Source of the DNA: Arcanobacterium canis | Lineage (GTDB): Bacteria; Actinomycetota; Actinomycetes; Actinomycetales; Actinomycetaceae | Length of the DNA: 64,000 nt | Direction: 5' to 3' | Assembly (NCBI RefSeq): GCF_029625435.1 | Contig: NZ_CP121208.1 | Location: 1,054,001 to 1,118,000, forward strand | Shown: piece after piece, positions 1 to 8,261 of the stretch | How the letters are laid out: every line of letters starts with the position of its first letter | How positions within the stretch are numbered: position 1 is the first letter of the stretch | Translations under genes and position numbers: made by a program | The notes under the pieces: generated by a model | Databases searched by the model: none | Told to the model about the DNA's origin: nothing | The model's input: only the letters and a program-made list of their open reading frames with translations

Positions 1-403
1 GGTAAGCCGCCAGGTCAGCCGCGGCCGTGTTGGTATCGTCGCCACCGATTGTGTGAAGGACATCCACGCCGTCCTTCTTGAGCTGCTCGGCAGCGACCTC
101 AAGAGGATCTTCACCTTCGCGTACCAGGCCACGATCGACACAATCCTGAACATTCGTGAGCTTGACGCGAGAGTTTCCAATCGGCGAACCACCGAAACGG
201 GTCAAAACTTCAGCGTTCTTGCGCACCTCGTCTCCGAAAACGACGTGCATACCCTTGAGCAGGCCGTAGTAGCCGTACTGGTAAGCAATGATTTCAACTT
301 CCGGGGCCTCGCGAGTGTAGATCTCGACCAGGTCACCAATAGCGGTGGATAGGCAGGGGGCAAAGCCTCCGGCAGTGAGCAGGGCAACGCGACGAACAGT
401 CAT
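1..403 (-). CDS. pfp: Pyrophosphate-dependent 6-phosphofructokinase, N-terminal part (cut by window edge)
   Basis: Only the first 134 residues are inside the window; the gene runs off the left edge. It phosphorylates fructose-6-phosphate in glycolysis. The start opens with the family's nucleotide-side strand (VALLTAGGFAPCL, residues 6-18) and carries GGSPIGNSR (71-79) and GGDDTNT (120-126). The second Asp of GGDD, where ATP-dependent enzymes have Gly (GGDG), is the established marker for use of pyrophosphate as phosphoryl donor. The ATG at 403 is preceded by GGAAGGAAACC, a good ribosome binding site. It diverges from the small membrane-protein gene at 460. The C-terminal half cannot be checked here. 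Confidence 0.93.
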   Translation of the reverse strand, partial: MTVRRVALLTAGGFAPCLSTAIGDLVEIYTREAPEVEIIAYQYGYYGLLKGMHVVFGDEVRKNAEVLTRFGGSPIGNSRVKLTNVQDCVDRGLVREGEDPLEVAAEQLKKDGVDVLHTIGGDDTNTAAADLAAY

Positions 404-459
404 CGGTTTCCTTCCATACTTGAGAACAGTAATGCGCCTTTATTCTATCGGGTGTTAGT

Positions 460-861
460 GTGAAACCCATGAATGAGGAATGGAATGCTGACGCCGAGTG
501 GCGCAAGGCACAAGCTGAGCTGGCGCTCGGTGGGAGTTCAGTCCCACATGAGCCCTCCTCTGACGCTCGAGCAGCGGCAGAGCGCGGCCCGCGTGACTGG
601 AGCCCACCGGACGAAGAAGAATTAACAGCCTTCGACCGCGAGATTCTTGAACAGCCACACCAGACATTTCCTGTGTCAGTGGTCATCATGTTCATTTTGG
701 CCTGTGCTGGCTTTATTGTGGCGTTCCTGGGACTCTTTGGCGTGCTTTCCTCTTCCCTTGCCGGAATTGGCGGCGCTATTGGCTTCAGTGCCCTCGTCGT
801 CGCTATCTGGCTCAGCTTGCCCACAAAGCGTGATTTCGACGACGACGGAGCGCGAGTCTAA
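460..861 (+). CDS. Small membrane protein of unknown function
   Basis: 133 residues. The first 70 residues are hydrophilic, rich in Glu, Ala and Arg and probably cytoplasmic. Two hydrophobic segments follow (about 71-94 and 100-120), then a short acidic tail (RDFDDDGARV). No family motif was recognised. The start is uncertain: GTG at 460 or ATG at 469, neither with a clear Shine-Dalgarno. A TATTCT box at 441-446 lies just upstream, so the transcript may have a very short leader. It diverges from pfp and converges on the receiver-like gene at 1042-1428. The shape (acidic N-terminus plus a two-helix hairpin) is common among uncharacterised actinobacterial membrane proteins. Confidence 0.7.
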   Translation: MKPMNEEWNADAEWRKAQAELALGGSSVPHEPSSDARAAAERGPRDWSPPDEEELTAFDREILEQPHQTFPVSVVIMFILACAGFIVAFLGLFGVLSSSLAGIGGAIGFSALVVAIWLSLPTKRDFDDDGARV

Positions 862-964
862 GTGATCTCGCTTTTGCGCCATGCTCCTGTTCTCGCTTCA
901 GTTCTCTGACGGAACCCGCCTCATGAGCGTCGATTCCCCGGTGCCTCTTGCACGACGTACTGAT

Positions 965-995
965 GGTGCCTGGGCAATCACTTTGCCCAGGCACC
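965..995. terminator. Hairpin between convergent genes
   Basis: Perfect 13-bp stem GGTGCCTGGGCAA (965-977) with its complement at 983-995 and a 5-nt loop. It lies between the + strand membrane-protein gene (ends 861) and the - strand receiver gene (ends 1042). There is no strong T-run on either side, but position and strength fit a bidirectional terminator. Confidence 0.65.
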
Positions 996-1012
996 AAGAT
1001 GTTTCAGATATT

Positions 1013-1051
1013 GACTGCCTGAAAATGCTGATCACGCACTTTCAGGCAGTC
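1013..1051. terminator. Second hairpin overlapping the end of the receiver-like gene
   Basis: Perfect 12-bp stem GACTGCCTGAAA (1013-1024) paired with 1040-1051 around a 15-nt loop. The right arm covers the stop codon of the - strand gene that ends at 1042. With the hairpin at 965-995 it makes a tandem pair in the convergent gap. Bases 862-964 hold nothing else recognisable. Confidence 0.5.
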
Positions 1052-1428
1052 ACACGGGCATCCACGATGCCTTTCACGGCACTGTAAAGATCGCGCGGAT
1101 TCGATGGATATTCCAGAATGACTTCTGGCTTCGCCACACGCGCCAGCCAACGATCTTGGGGACGTGCAACCAGAATAATGTAGGGCATGTTCTCGTCGAT
1201 CTCATCGCGAACGGTCTTGCCCACTCCGATTCCGCCGAGCTTTCCTGCTTCGGCATCGAGAATCAGCAGATCGAATCTGCCCTCCTCAACTTTGAGGATC
1301 GCACCTTCATGGGTGGCTGCTTCGGTCCAGTCAATCGAGCGATCGTCAATCTTGCGGCCCACCGAACGGATGACATCCTCACGTGTATGTAAGTTGTCAG
1401 AGTAGACAAGGATTCGAATAGATGTCAT
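1042..1428 (-). CDS. Atypical response-regulator receiver-like protein
   Basis: 128 residues, a single domain with the pattern of a CheY-like receiver: strand IRILVYSDN (4-12) ending in acidic D11, then FDLLILDAEAG (52-62) with D58 at the phospho-acceptor position, then PYIILVARP (82-90). The lysine that normally follows the fifth strand is missing (the region reads EYPSNP, 106-111), so classical phosphorylation-switch chemistry is doubtful. There is no output domain and no histidine kinase nearby. The start at 1428 is chosen because GGAGG lies 8 nt upstream; an earlier ATG at 1434 sits too close to it. The partner is unknown. Confidence 0.75.
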   Translation of the reverse strand: MTSIRILVYSDNLHTREDVIRSVGRKIDDRSIDWTEAATHEGAILKVEEGRFDLLILDAEAGKLGGIGVGKTVRDEIDENMPYIILVARPQDRWLARVAKPEVILEYPSNPRDLYSAVKGIVDARVTA

Positions 1429-1541
1429 CGACATAACCTCCAAGTGTGTAGACTCCGCCATTCTACCCGCTTTCTGTTGCGGATGTGGGGTGCACAAAAG
1501 CGTTGTGGGGAAAGCTCAGGTACGAGCTTTCCCCACAAATT

Positions 1542-2495
1542 TCAGTGAACGGCAACAATGTCCAAAATGAATGCCTGGACGGGAGCGTTCTTGTTATTGG
1601 GATCGACGCTCGTGAAGAAAACGCGCGATCCTTCTTCAACGCCCTTAAGCGGATCTAGGCCATTTCCTGCCACGAATGGTGTGCTTTGTGGCCCAGAGAG
1701 CTCATAAGTGGACTGGGATTTCGCATTCGATCCCCACTCGACTGTCGAGGTCTGATAGTAGATGGTCTTACCTTCTTCAATCTTGGGACCATTGCCACGA
1801 GCAATGACGATCGCTGACGACTTCTCAGGCGCCTTCTGATTTGGCTTTACCTTCAAGTCAGTCACTGGCTGCCCCAGCTCGCCCTTATAGGTCACGGGAA
1901 GATCTGCCTGCGTCTTTTCGACTTTCGCCTTGGGGTCACCTGATGAGTTCTTGCCAAAGCCATCAACGATTTCCACGTAGAAAGCGATGGTGTCGCCCTT
2001 CTTAATACCGGCTTGGTCGTTGCCATCAGCGTAACCAAGCTCGCTAGGAATCGACAGGATAAGCTTGGATCCGACTTTTTGTCCTGCAAGGCCTTGTGTC
2101 CAACCAGGAATGACTCCTTGCAAAGAGAATGTACTGGGTTCGCCACGTCCGAAAGACGAGTCGAATGGAGCTTCGTTGCCCCAGACTTGACCGACGTAGT
2201 GAGCCACAACCGTATCAGTGGGTTCCAGGACGCGCCCCTTGCCTTCTTCTTTGACAAGAACTTTCAAACCTTTTGGCGCTGCTGACCGAGGAAAGGCGAG
2301 TTTTGTCCCCTTTCCATTCCCGGTAACCGTCGGCATCGTCGATGCATCGGGGTTGGTATCAGGTTTAACGGACTGCGCCTGAGCAGAGCTACTCGACGCA
2401 GAAGCGGACGGATTCGTCGAAGGCTGTGAGGTACCACAACCCGCCAGAGTTGCAGCAAGGGCACCCGCAAAAGCCAAAGCGGCGATTTTACGCAA
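1542..2495 (-). CDS. FKBP-type peptidyl-prolyl cis-trans isomerase lipoprotein
   Basis: 317 residues, an extracytoplasmic folding catalyst anchored as a lipoprotein. The proposed TTG start gives a short signal peptide ending in lipobox LAGC (17-20), followed by a Ser/Ala/Pro linker to about residue 70. The first FKBP domain (about 75-180) keeps the family core: HYVGQVW, FDSSFGRGEP, VIPGWTQGL and the ELGYADG end. A second, diverged FKBP-like domain follows (about 200-317; YELSGPQSTPF, GLDPLKGVEEGSRV). TTG at 2495 is chosen because AAAGGAG sits 6 nt upstream; starting earlier would place this ribosome site inside the coding region. It is separated from erpA upstream by a strong hairpin. Confidence 0.9.
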   Translation of the reverse strand: MRKIAALAFAGALAATLAGCGTSQPSTNPSASASSSSAQAQSVKPDTNPDASTMPTVTGNGKGTKLAFPRSAAPKGLKVLVKEEGKGRVLEPTDTVVAHYVGQVWGNEAPFDSSFGRGEPSTFSLQGVIPGWTQGLAGQKVGSKLILSIPSELGYADGNDQAGIKKGDTIAFYVEIVDGFGKNSSGDPKAKVEKTQADLPVTYKGELGQPVTDLKVKPNQKAPEKSSAIVIARGNGPKIEEGKTIYYQTSTVEWGSNAKSQSTYELSGPQSTPFVAGNGLDPLKGVEEGSRVFFTSVDPNNKNAPVQAFILDIVAVH

Positions 2496-2513
2496 TTTTT
2501 TCTCCTTTGACAC

Positions 2514-2546
2514 GGTCCAACCCCGCAACTGAGGCGGGGTTGGACC
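2514..2546 (-). terminator. Hairpin between erpA and the FKBP gene
   Basis: Perfect 13-bp stem (2514-2526 with 2534-2546, loop AACTGAG) directly after the erpA stop and just before the FKBP ribosome binding site. There is no T-run. It may terminate erpA, or act as a processing or stability element between two co-transcribed genes. Confidence 0.6.
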
Positions 2547-2557
2547 AATAATTCAAC

Positions 2558-2905
2558 TCAGTGGAAAGATTCACCACAGGCACACGAGCCCTGGGCGTTC
2601 GGATTATCGATTGTGAAACCCTGACGCTCAATCGTGTCAGCAAAATCGATGGTTGCACCATCAAGGTACGGAACCGACATCTTATCCACAACAACTTCGA
2701 CGCCGTCGAAATCGCGAATCGCGTCGCCCTCAAGCGTGCGCTCATCGAAGTACAACTGGTACATCAGACCCGAGCAACCGCCTGGCTGCACAGCTACGCG
2801 CAGGCGAAGATCATCGCGTCCTTCTTGAGCGAGGAGCGATTTCACCTTCAGCGCTGCCCCCTCGGTGAGAGCAACGTTGTGCGTCGCTTCTGTCGTTTCA
2901 GTCAT
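2558..2905 (-). CDS. erpA: A-type iron-sulfur cluster insertion protein
   Basis: 115 residues, the usual length of the HesB/IscA/ErpA family, which carries Fe-S clusters to apo-enzymes. The three conserved cysteines are present: C44 in PGGCSG and C108/C110 in SCACG near the C-terminus. VQPGGCSGLMY and the FAD/IDNPNA region match the family. The start ATG at 2905 follows an AGGAGGACAAGC ribosome site. The ErpA subtype, rather than another A-type carrier, is an inference, because a single copy near housekeeping genes is typical in actinobacteria. The short gap to the glycerate-kinase-like gene upstream suggests a separate promoter. Confidence 0.93.
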   Translation of the reverse strand: MTETTEATHNVALTEGAALKVKSLLAQEGRDDLRLRVAVQPGGCSGLMYQLYFDERTLEGDAIRDFDGVEVVVDKMSVPYLDGATIDFADTIERQGFTIDNPNAQGSCACGESFH

Positions 2906-2967
2906 GCTTGTCCTCCTATTATCTAGGTCTTATGCTCCACTACCCTATTCTGATGGACGCCGAGTTT

Positions 2968-4071
2968 CTAGTCCCAACCCCACGTTCGTGCCACACGACT
3001 CACTTGTTCATCGAGAAGTATCGGGATCATTGCCAACGCATCTATCGGCGTTTCCTCTTCTGCGTAGGCGTCCTGGCGCAACTCGTAAGCTCCATTGAGA
3101 CCGAGCCGAGGTAACTCGCCTTTGCGCAATCCTGCGCGATCGAGAATTGCGATCACAGGAGCTGCCTCTTGGCGTCCAATATCAGCACATGCCCGCAGGC
3201 CAGAGGGTAGGTCTACTCCAATAGTGTCGCCAACGTAGACAACGAGGTCAAAGGGTTCTCCCCCTAAACCTTGCCCCCGATGAGCGAGGAAAGCTCCCAG
3301 TTCACGTATTTGTGCTCCGAGGAGATCAAACATGAACCCCAGCCCACCGCCTACTCCTGAATATGGTGATGAGACGGGTGAGGTGTGGGAGAGAAGCGAT
3401 CTGCGCGATATTTGCTCAGCAGCCATCTGAAGGTTGTGAGCGATGGTTCCAATATCACGTTCAGCATCGAGTGCCGTTTCCTGACCGATCGACCGTTCCC
3501 AATGCCGCGCGACGCCAGAAAGTCCTGTTAACGTCACAGCGGAGGGATACGTCAAGATCAGCCGCACCCCTGCCAAACGTTGTCGGGCAGCAAGTAAAGC
3601 GAGTGAAAGCTCGTGAGGATCGGTCGATACCGGTTGCCCGGCAAGGTATGTCAACATACCCAGCCCGACATCGCTGTGGCGCATCATCGTCGGGACGTGA
3701 ACGTGAATCTGGTGTGCACCGGACATGATCACATGGTCAATGTCTGCGCCGAGGAATTCAGTACTTCCACGCGGATCCGACTGACCCGCCCAGGTCACCG
3801 AATTCGCGAGGTCACATGTCCACTCGTTGCGGCCGCTCCACCATATTCGGCGCGGCTCGTCCCCAAGCTGAACTGAAGTCAGTTCAGGGTTGATGTACTC
3901 CATGACCTCATCGAGGCCAGTGCCGACGTGCGCAACGACGTCACCCTCAGCAATTGGTGCGATCAAAACGTCGTCGTTCGGACGAACGGTATACCATGCA
4001 CGCTGAGCGCGCCCGGCAACGGCCACTGGCCCTAATCCGCCAAGCGCGCTCGCAACAAGCAAAATTCTCAC
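2968..4071 (-). CDS. Glycerate-kinase-like protein
   Basis: 367 residues. The opening strand followed by RAWYTVRPNDDVLIAPIAEGD resembles the start of the GarK/GlxK glycerate kinase family. The family's second half is also suggested: a glycine-rich GVGGGLGF (about 244-251) and DLVVYVGDTIGVDLPSGL (about 277-294), where true kinases read D-LVITGEG-x-D-xQ-x-GK. That last segment is diverged here (no GEG, no Gly-Lys), so catalytic activity and substrate are uncertain. The start overlaps the end of the M20 peptidase gene by 4 nt (4068-4071), indicating translational coupling. Confidence 0.6.
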   Translation of the reverse strand: MRILLVASALGGLGPVAVAGRAQRAWYTVRPNDDVLIAPIAEGDVVAHVGTGLDEVMEYINPELTSVQLGDEPRRIWWSGRNEWTCDLANSVTWAGQSDPRGSTEFLGADIDHVIMSGAHQIHVHVPTMMRHSDVGLGMLTYLAGQPVSTDPHELSLALLAARQRLAGVRLILTYPSAVTLTGLSGVARHWERSIGQETALDAERDIGTIAHNLQMAAEQISRRSLLSHTSPVSSPYSGVGGGLGFMFDLLGAQIRELGAFLAHRGQGLGGEPFDLVVYVGDTIGVDLPSGLRACADIGRQEAAPVIAILDRAGLRKGELPRLGLNGAYELRQDAYAEEETPIDALAMIPILLDEQVSRVARTWGWD

Positions 4072-5405
4072 TTGCCGAGCCTACTCAGAAGCAGGGCCTC
4101 AGCAACGATTGCATTGCGCCAGTCCCCTAGATGGAGAGATTCATTTGCTGAGTGCGCACGGGTATCAGGGTCTTCAACACCAGTGACCAAAATATCTGCC
4201 TGCGGGAATTCTGCCTTGAGCGTCGAAATGAAAGGAATGGAACCGCCCAATCCGATATCGACACTTTCGTGTCCGAAGGCCTGCGCGAGAGCCTCACGAG
4301 CGAGTTCCTGGACCGGGGTGTTATCACCGGCAATAAAACCAGGACCAGCTTCAAGGATATCGACCGTGACGTGCGCACCAAACGGTGCGTGTGACACCAG
4401 GTGATCCACCAGCGCCTGGGCAGCCTCAGCCGGATCCTGAGCAGGCGGAACGCGAAGAGAGATCTGTGCCTTTGTCTTGGCCGCAATCGTATTCGATGCA
4501 ATCGCTGTGGGTGTGACATCCATTCCGATCACTGAGATCGCAGGCTTCGTCCACAATCGACCGGCAAGTGAACCTGAACCGACGAACTGCACGCCATCCA
4601 AAATACCTGAATCTTGACGCAGATCCTCTTCCGGATAGTCAACAGTTGCTAGATCTTCCTGCACCAAATTGTCAACAGCAACGTTGCCTTCGTCGTCATG
4701 GAGCGTGGAGATGAGACGTGCCATCAAGGTCACTGCGTCCAAAATTGGCCCACCGTACATTCCTGAGTGCAGGGAATGGTCAAGGACTTCGAGATTCACC
4801 TCCACTTGTGCCACACCACGAAGCGACGTTGTCAGCGACGGCACACCGACCTTCCAGTTGCCTGAATCGGCGACGACGATCACGTCAGCTTCGAGACGAT
4901 CCTTATACGTATGCAGGAAATCTTCGAACGTCGGCGAACCAATCTCTTCTTCCCCCTCGATAAAGACCCGGATACCGACCCCTGGGTCAGCGTTCTCAAT
5001 CGCCGCAATATGCACCAGAACGCCGGCTTTATCATCAGCCGCGCCACGGCCAAACAGACGATCTCCTCGACGCACAGCAACAAACGGGTCATCCTGATCC
5101 CACAAATCTCGTTCACCTGTGGGTTGGACATCATGGTGGCCGTACAAGAGAATTGTTGGCCGTCCCGGCTCAGCCTCACGCGAGGCGAGAATCGCTGGAC
5201 GACCTTTCTTTCCGTTTGCCTCCAGCTCGATCACTTCTGTCGTGAGGCCAAGCGCCTTAAATTTCTGCGCAACCCATTCGGCGCTGTCACGCATATGCGA
5301 TTGGTCAAATGAGTCCTGAGAAACCGAGGGAATGGCAACAAATTCAGTGAGAGCTGAAATGTAGCCATCCATCTTGTCATCAATGCGTTTTGCAATTTCA
5401 TTCAT
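4068..5405 (-). CDS. M20 family dipeptidase (zinc metallopeptidase)
   Basis: 445 residues. It probably cleaves dipeptides in the cytoplasm. All M20 metal and catalytic signatures are visible: YGHHDVQP (88-95, zinc ligand His and following Asp), GRGAADDKAG (119-128, bridging Asp 124/125), EGEEEIGS (150-157, catalytic and ligand Glu), the dimerisation-domain HSGMYGG, and a C-terminal RAHSANES with the last His ligand. The reading frame stays open far upstream (to 5804), but similarity starts at MNEIAK. ATG 5405 has AAGGG just before it and leaves an 80-bp divergent promoter gap to the next gene. It is coupled to the glycerate-kinase-like gene downstream. Confidence 0.92.
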   Translation of the reverse strand: MNEIAKRIDDKMDGYISALTEFVAIPSVSQDSFDQSHMRDSAEWVAQKFKALGLTTEVIELEANGKKGRPAILASREAEPGRPTILLYGHHDVQPTGERDLWDQDDPFVAVRRGDRLFGRGAADDKAGVLVHIAAIENADPGVGIRVFIEGEEEIGSPTFEDFLHTYKDRLEADVIVVADSGNWKVGVPSLTTSLRGVAQVEVNLEVLDHSLHSGMYGGPILDAVTLMARLISTLHDDEGNVAVDNLVQEDLATVDYPEEDLRQDSGILDGVQFVGSGSLAGRLWTKPAISVIGMDVTPTAIASNTIAAKTKAQISLRVPPAQDPAEAAQALVDHLVSHAPFGAHVTVDILEAGPGFIAGDNTPVQELAREALAQAFGHESVDIGLGGSIPFISTLKAEFPQADILVTGVEDPDTRAHSANESLHLGDWRNAIVAEALLLSRLGK

Positions 5406-5485
5406 ACCCTTAAGCCTATCGCGCTCGCACAAGTGTTGCGTAAAATGGTTGGGGTTTAAAAATTTTGACTTGTAAAGGATCACGA

Positions 5486-6163
5486 GTGTTCGCAAAGAAG
5501 CAAAACGAAGCGACCGACGAAACACAGGTTGCCGATCTGTCCCTACCGAAAGGCCATACGCCGTCGAAAGGGGCTCCGACACCCCGGCGTAAGGATCAGG
5601 TTCGCCGTCGTCAGCGTCCCCTCGTCCAAGACCGCACTTCTCTATCGAAGGAGGAGCGCAAGGCACGACGTGCCGAAGATCGTGCGCGTGCTGACGAGGC
5701 CTACCACCGCGAGCAAGAAGCAATGCGAACCGGAGATGAGCGCCATATGCCAGCCCGCTTTCAGGGACAATGGCGCCGGTTTGGACGCGATTACATTGAT
5801 GCATCTGGGCCTTGGGGAGCGTTCTTTATCCCATTAGCCTTCCTCCTCTTGCCCACGATTTTCTTCCAGGCACAGTTCCCGCGCTTTGGCGTGTTCTTTA
5901 CCCTGGGCATCTATGTCATCCTCATTATCATGGGAATCCAAGGCGCGTTTCTCGCACGCAAGGCCAAGATTTTGGCAGGACATCGCTTCGGTTTTGACCG
6001 CGTCGCACGCGGTTACTTCTCGCAGATGCTCGGGCGCACGTTCTACCTTCGTCGTTGGCGTATGCCGGCAGCTCAAGTAACGCGCGGCGAATATCCCAAG
6101 GGAGCTTCGAAGGAGGATTGGGCGGCTGCACTCGCCGCTTACAAAGAGTGGAAGAAGAATTAG
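5486..6163 (+). CDS. DUF3043 family membrane protein
   Basis: 225 residues. The N-terminal half is very basic and polar (about 1-105, with RRKDQVRRRQRP and KEERKARRAEDRAR stretches), then come two hydrophobic segments (about GPWGAFFIPLAFLLLPTIFF and FGVFFTLGIYVILIIMGIQG) and a basic C-terminal tail ending in YKEWKKN. This layout and the FGRDYIDASGPWGAF motif are those of the actinobacterial DUF3043 family, whose role is unknown. GTG at 5486 is preferred over the upstream TTG at 5465 because AAAGGA sits 6 nt before it. The end overlaps the convergent membrane-protein gene by 4 nt. Confidence 0.85.
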   Translation: MFAKKQNEATDETQVADLSLPKGHTPSKGAPTPRRKDQVRRRQRPLVQDRTSLSKEERKARRAEDRARADEAYHREQEAMRTGDERHMPARFQGQWRRFGRDYIDASGPWGAFFIPLAFLLLPTIFFQAQFPRFGVFFTLGIYVILIIMGIQGAFLARKAKILAGHRFGFDRVARGYFSQMLGRTFYLRRWRMPAAQVTRGEYPKGASKEDWAAALAAYKEWKKN

Positions 6164-6597
6164 TGGCCCCGAGCGGCAACCCGAGCAGGGTCTGACCACA
6201 CAAGCCACAGAAGAGTACACACAGTACCGATGGCCGGGAGGAAGTAATACGTCCTTCCGGCCATCTGCCATGGGCTAACTGCGCAGAATAGATGCGGCAT
6301 AGCAATGCCCCACACAGTTCCTACGGCGTTGAGAATCCAACATGCCCAGGCAACACGCCGCATTTTTCGCCCATTGTGAATTAATCCGGCTGTACCGAAT
6401 ACCCAGGCAAGAGCCGCGACAAACGTCGTCGTTGCCCCAAATACGTCGCCGTGGACAAATTGGTGTGACCCAGCCAAAATCGCACGCCACGTAAAGATTA
6501 TCGAGCCCAAAGCAAGCACTCCCATGAGTGCAATCGGCCAACCCCACGAACGTGTGCGGTTGTCCATCAAAGTTCTTGTTCTTGTGCCCTTGCTCAT
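6160..6597 (-). CDS. Four-helix membrane protein of unknown function
   Basis: About 145 residues with four evenly spaced hydrophobic segments (beginning WPIALMGVLALGSIIFTW; FGATTTFVAALAWVFGTAGLI; VAWACWILNAVGTVWGIAM; YFLPAIGTVCTLLWLVW). No family motif was recognised. The start is uncertain: ATG 6597 or ATG 6567, with no clear ribosome site for either. A TATAAA box close to 6597 could mean a leaderless message. The frame stays open further upstream, but that would run into the aminopeptidase gene, which starts 44 bp away on the other strand. The stop overlaps the DUF3043 gene tail-to-tail. Confidence 0.65.
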   Translation of the reverse strand: MSKGTRTRTLMDNRTRSWGWPIALMGVLALGSIIFTWRAILAGSHQFVHGDVFGATTTFVAALAWVFGTAGLIHNGRKMRRVAWACWILNAVGTVWGIAMPHLFCAVSPWQMAGRTYYFLPAIGTVCTLLWLVWSDPARVAARGH

Positions 6598-6641
6598 TGC
6601 ACCATTTATACCATCACGCACCGCTGACATAGGATGGTGAC

Positions 6642-8075
6642 GTGAGTACTTTGACTGTTTCAGAATTTTTGTCCGTCCCAACTGGTCCCACAATCGTCGG
6701 ACTGACGGGAGAAACTGTCCGCGTGGTATCCAACCTGACAGACGCGGCAACGAATGACGCTCTCAGCGAGGCTTTCGCTCTCGTTGATGCGTCCACTAGC
6801 TGTGGTTCGACGACCACCGTGGTTCACAACGGAGCCGCCGTGATCGGCGTCGGCCTCGGAGAAAATCCAGACCACGAAGACCTCCGCCAAGCAACTGGCT
6901 CAGGTGTCCGCGCAGCCGCCGGCTTGGGTGAAGTGCATATTGCCATTGCTCATGACAGCGCTGCAGAACTTGAAGCCATGATCGAAGGCGCGCTCTTTGC
7001 CGCCTACGACTTCACAAAATACACAGCGCCGAAGAAGCCTGCAGTGACCGCGATGACGGTACATTCTTCGTATTCTCAAGACGCTGATGTCATGATCGAG
7101 CACGCAACCATTCTGCGTGATTCCATTGCTCGCGTACGCGATCTCGTCAACACCGCTCCCAATGATCTCAATCCGGAAAACTACTCCCGCATCGCCAAAG
7201 ATGAAGCAGAGAAAGTCGGGCTCTCGGTCAAGATCTACGAAGGACAAGAGCTGATTGACGAGCGCCTGAATGGCCTCATTGCCGTTGGCAAGGGTGCAGA
7301 GCACGGACCCCGCTTGGTGCGCATCGAATGGAATCCCGAAGGCGCCACAGGCTTCACCGCTCTTGTGGGCAAGGGCATCACGTATGATTCGGGCGGATAC
7401 TCTTTGAAGCCATCGACGTCGATGGTGACGATGAAGACCGATATGACCGGCTCTGCAACGATTCTTCAAACGATCATCGCGGCAGCTCGCTTGGGTATCC
7501 AGCGTCGAATCGTCGCCTGGATGTGCTTGGCCGAAAATATGGTCTCTGCCACGTCCACCCGCCCTGACGATGTCATCACCTATCGCAACGGCACGACCGT
7601 TGAAATCAACAACACCGACGCTGAAGGCCGCGTGGTCATGGCCGACGGCCTGATCATGGCAACGGAGGAAAAGCCCGACGAAGTCATCGACATCGCCACG
7701 CTGACGGGCGCGCAAATTATCGCTCTTGGCAAGCGTTACTCGGGCGTCATGGGAACGGACTCGGTTCGCGACGACGTCGTCGCCGCGGCAGACCTTGTTG
7801 GCGAGCTCACGTGGCCCATGCCGCTGCCGAAGGAACTGCGTAAGAGCCTCGACTCCCCGATCGCCGATATGCGCAACTCCGGTTCGCGTGAAGGTGGAAT
7901 GCTCGTCGCTGGCCTGTATCTCAAGGAGTTCACAGGCGAAACCCCGTGGGCCCACATCGATATCGCTGGGCCGTCGTTTAACCAGGATGCTGCCTGGGGC
8001 TACACGCCAAAGAACGCCACCGGCGTCATGGTGCGTACTCTGGTCGCATTCCTTGAAGAAAAGGTTGCTCAGTAA
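6642..8075 (+). CDS. pepA: Leucyl aminopeptidase (M17 family)
   Basis: 477 residues, a cytosolic two-metal aminopeptidase that removes N-terminal residues from peptides. The C-terminal catalytic domain carries VGKGITYDSGG (241-251; Lys and Asp metal ligands), KTDMTGSA (ligand Asp) and the M17 signature NTDAEGR (324-330; ligands Asp and Glu, catalytic Arg). The N-terminal domain is diverged, as usual. GTG 6642 follows AGGATGG. It starts 44 bp from a divergent membrane-protein gene and ends at a strong hairpin before the lipoamide dehydrogenase gene. Confidence 0.95.
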   Translation: MSTLTVSEFLSVPTGPTIVGLTGETVRVVSNLTDAATNDALSEAFALVDASTSCGSTTTVVHNGAAVIGVGLGENPDHEDLRQATGSGVRAAAGLGEVHIAIAHDSAAELEAMIEGALFAAYDFTKYTAPKKPAVTAMTVHSSYSQDADVMIEHATILRDSIARVRDLVNTAPNDLNPENYSRIAKDEAEKVGLSVKIYEGQELIDERLNGLIAVGKGAEHGPRLVRIEWNPEGATGFTALVGKGITYDSGGYSLKPSTSMVTMKTDMTGSATILQTIIAAARLGIQRRIVAWMCLAENMVSATSTRPDDVITYRNGTTVEINNTDAEGRVVMADGLIMATEEKPDEVIDIATLTGAQIIALGKRYSGVMGTDSVRDDVVAAADLVGELTWPMPLPKELRKSLDSPIADMRNSGSREGGMLVAGLYLKEFTGETPWAHIDIAGPSFNQDAAWGYTPKNATGVMVRTLVAFLEEKVAQ

Positions 8076-8092
8076 GCCACAGCACTTTCCTC

Positions 8093-8131
8093 TCAGAAGC
8101 CAGGTTCACACGAATTGGACCTGGCTTCTGA
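8093..8131 (+). terminator. Terminator-like hairpin after pepA
   Basis: Perfect 13-bp stem (8093-8105 with 8119-8131; TCAGAAGCCAGGT) around a 13-nt loop, 17 bp past the pepA stop and followed by ACACAAAAACG. It separates pepA from the lpd-E2 operon; bases 8132-8261 presumably hold the operon promoter. Confidence 0.65.
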
Positions 8132-8261
8132 CACAAAAACGTTAATTACGCAACGAAATACGGTCCATAAGAACGCGCATCGAACGCCAAGGCATGAAAG
8201 AATAGGACTAAAGTGCTGGAAGAGGTCCGGCATCCACTTCTTGACTTCGAGGGAGAGGTTT

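Noticed and set aside
2683-2691. TTATCCACA inside erpA
   Set aside because: It lies in coding sequence without the extended flanks of the two promoter sites; likely chance.
5406-5804. N-terminal extension of the dipeptidase frame (about 130 residues)
   Set aside because: It overlaps the DUF3043 gene on the other strand, has no M20 similarity, and a good ribosome site precedes ATG 5405.
6900-7955. 351-residue open frame antisense to leucyl aminopeptidase
   Set aside because: It is a shadow of the pepA reading frame; composition is unlike a protein (many His/Asp/Arg repeats from codon bias) and there is no ribosome site.
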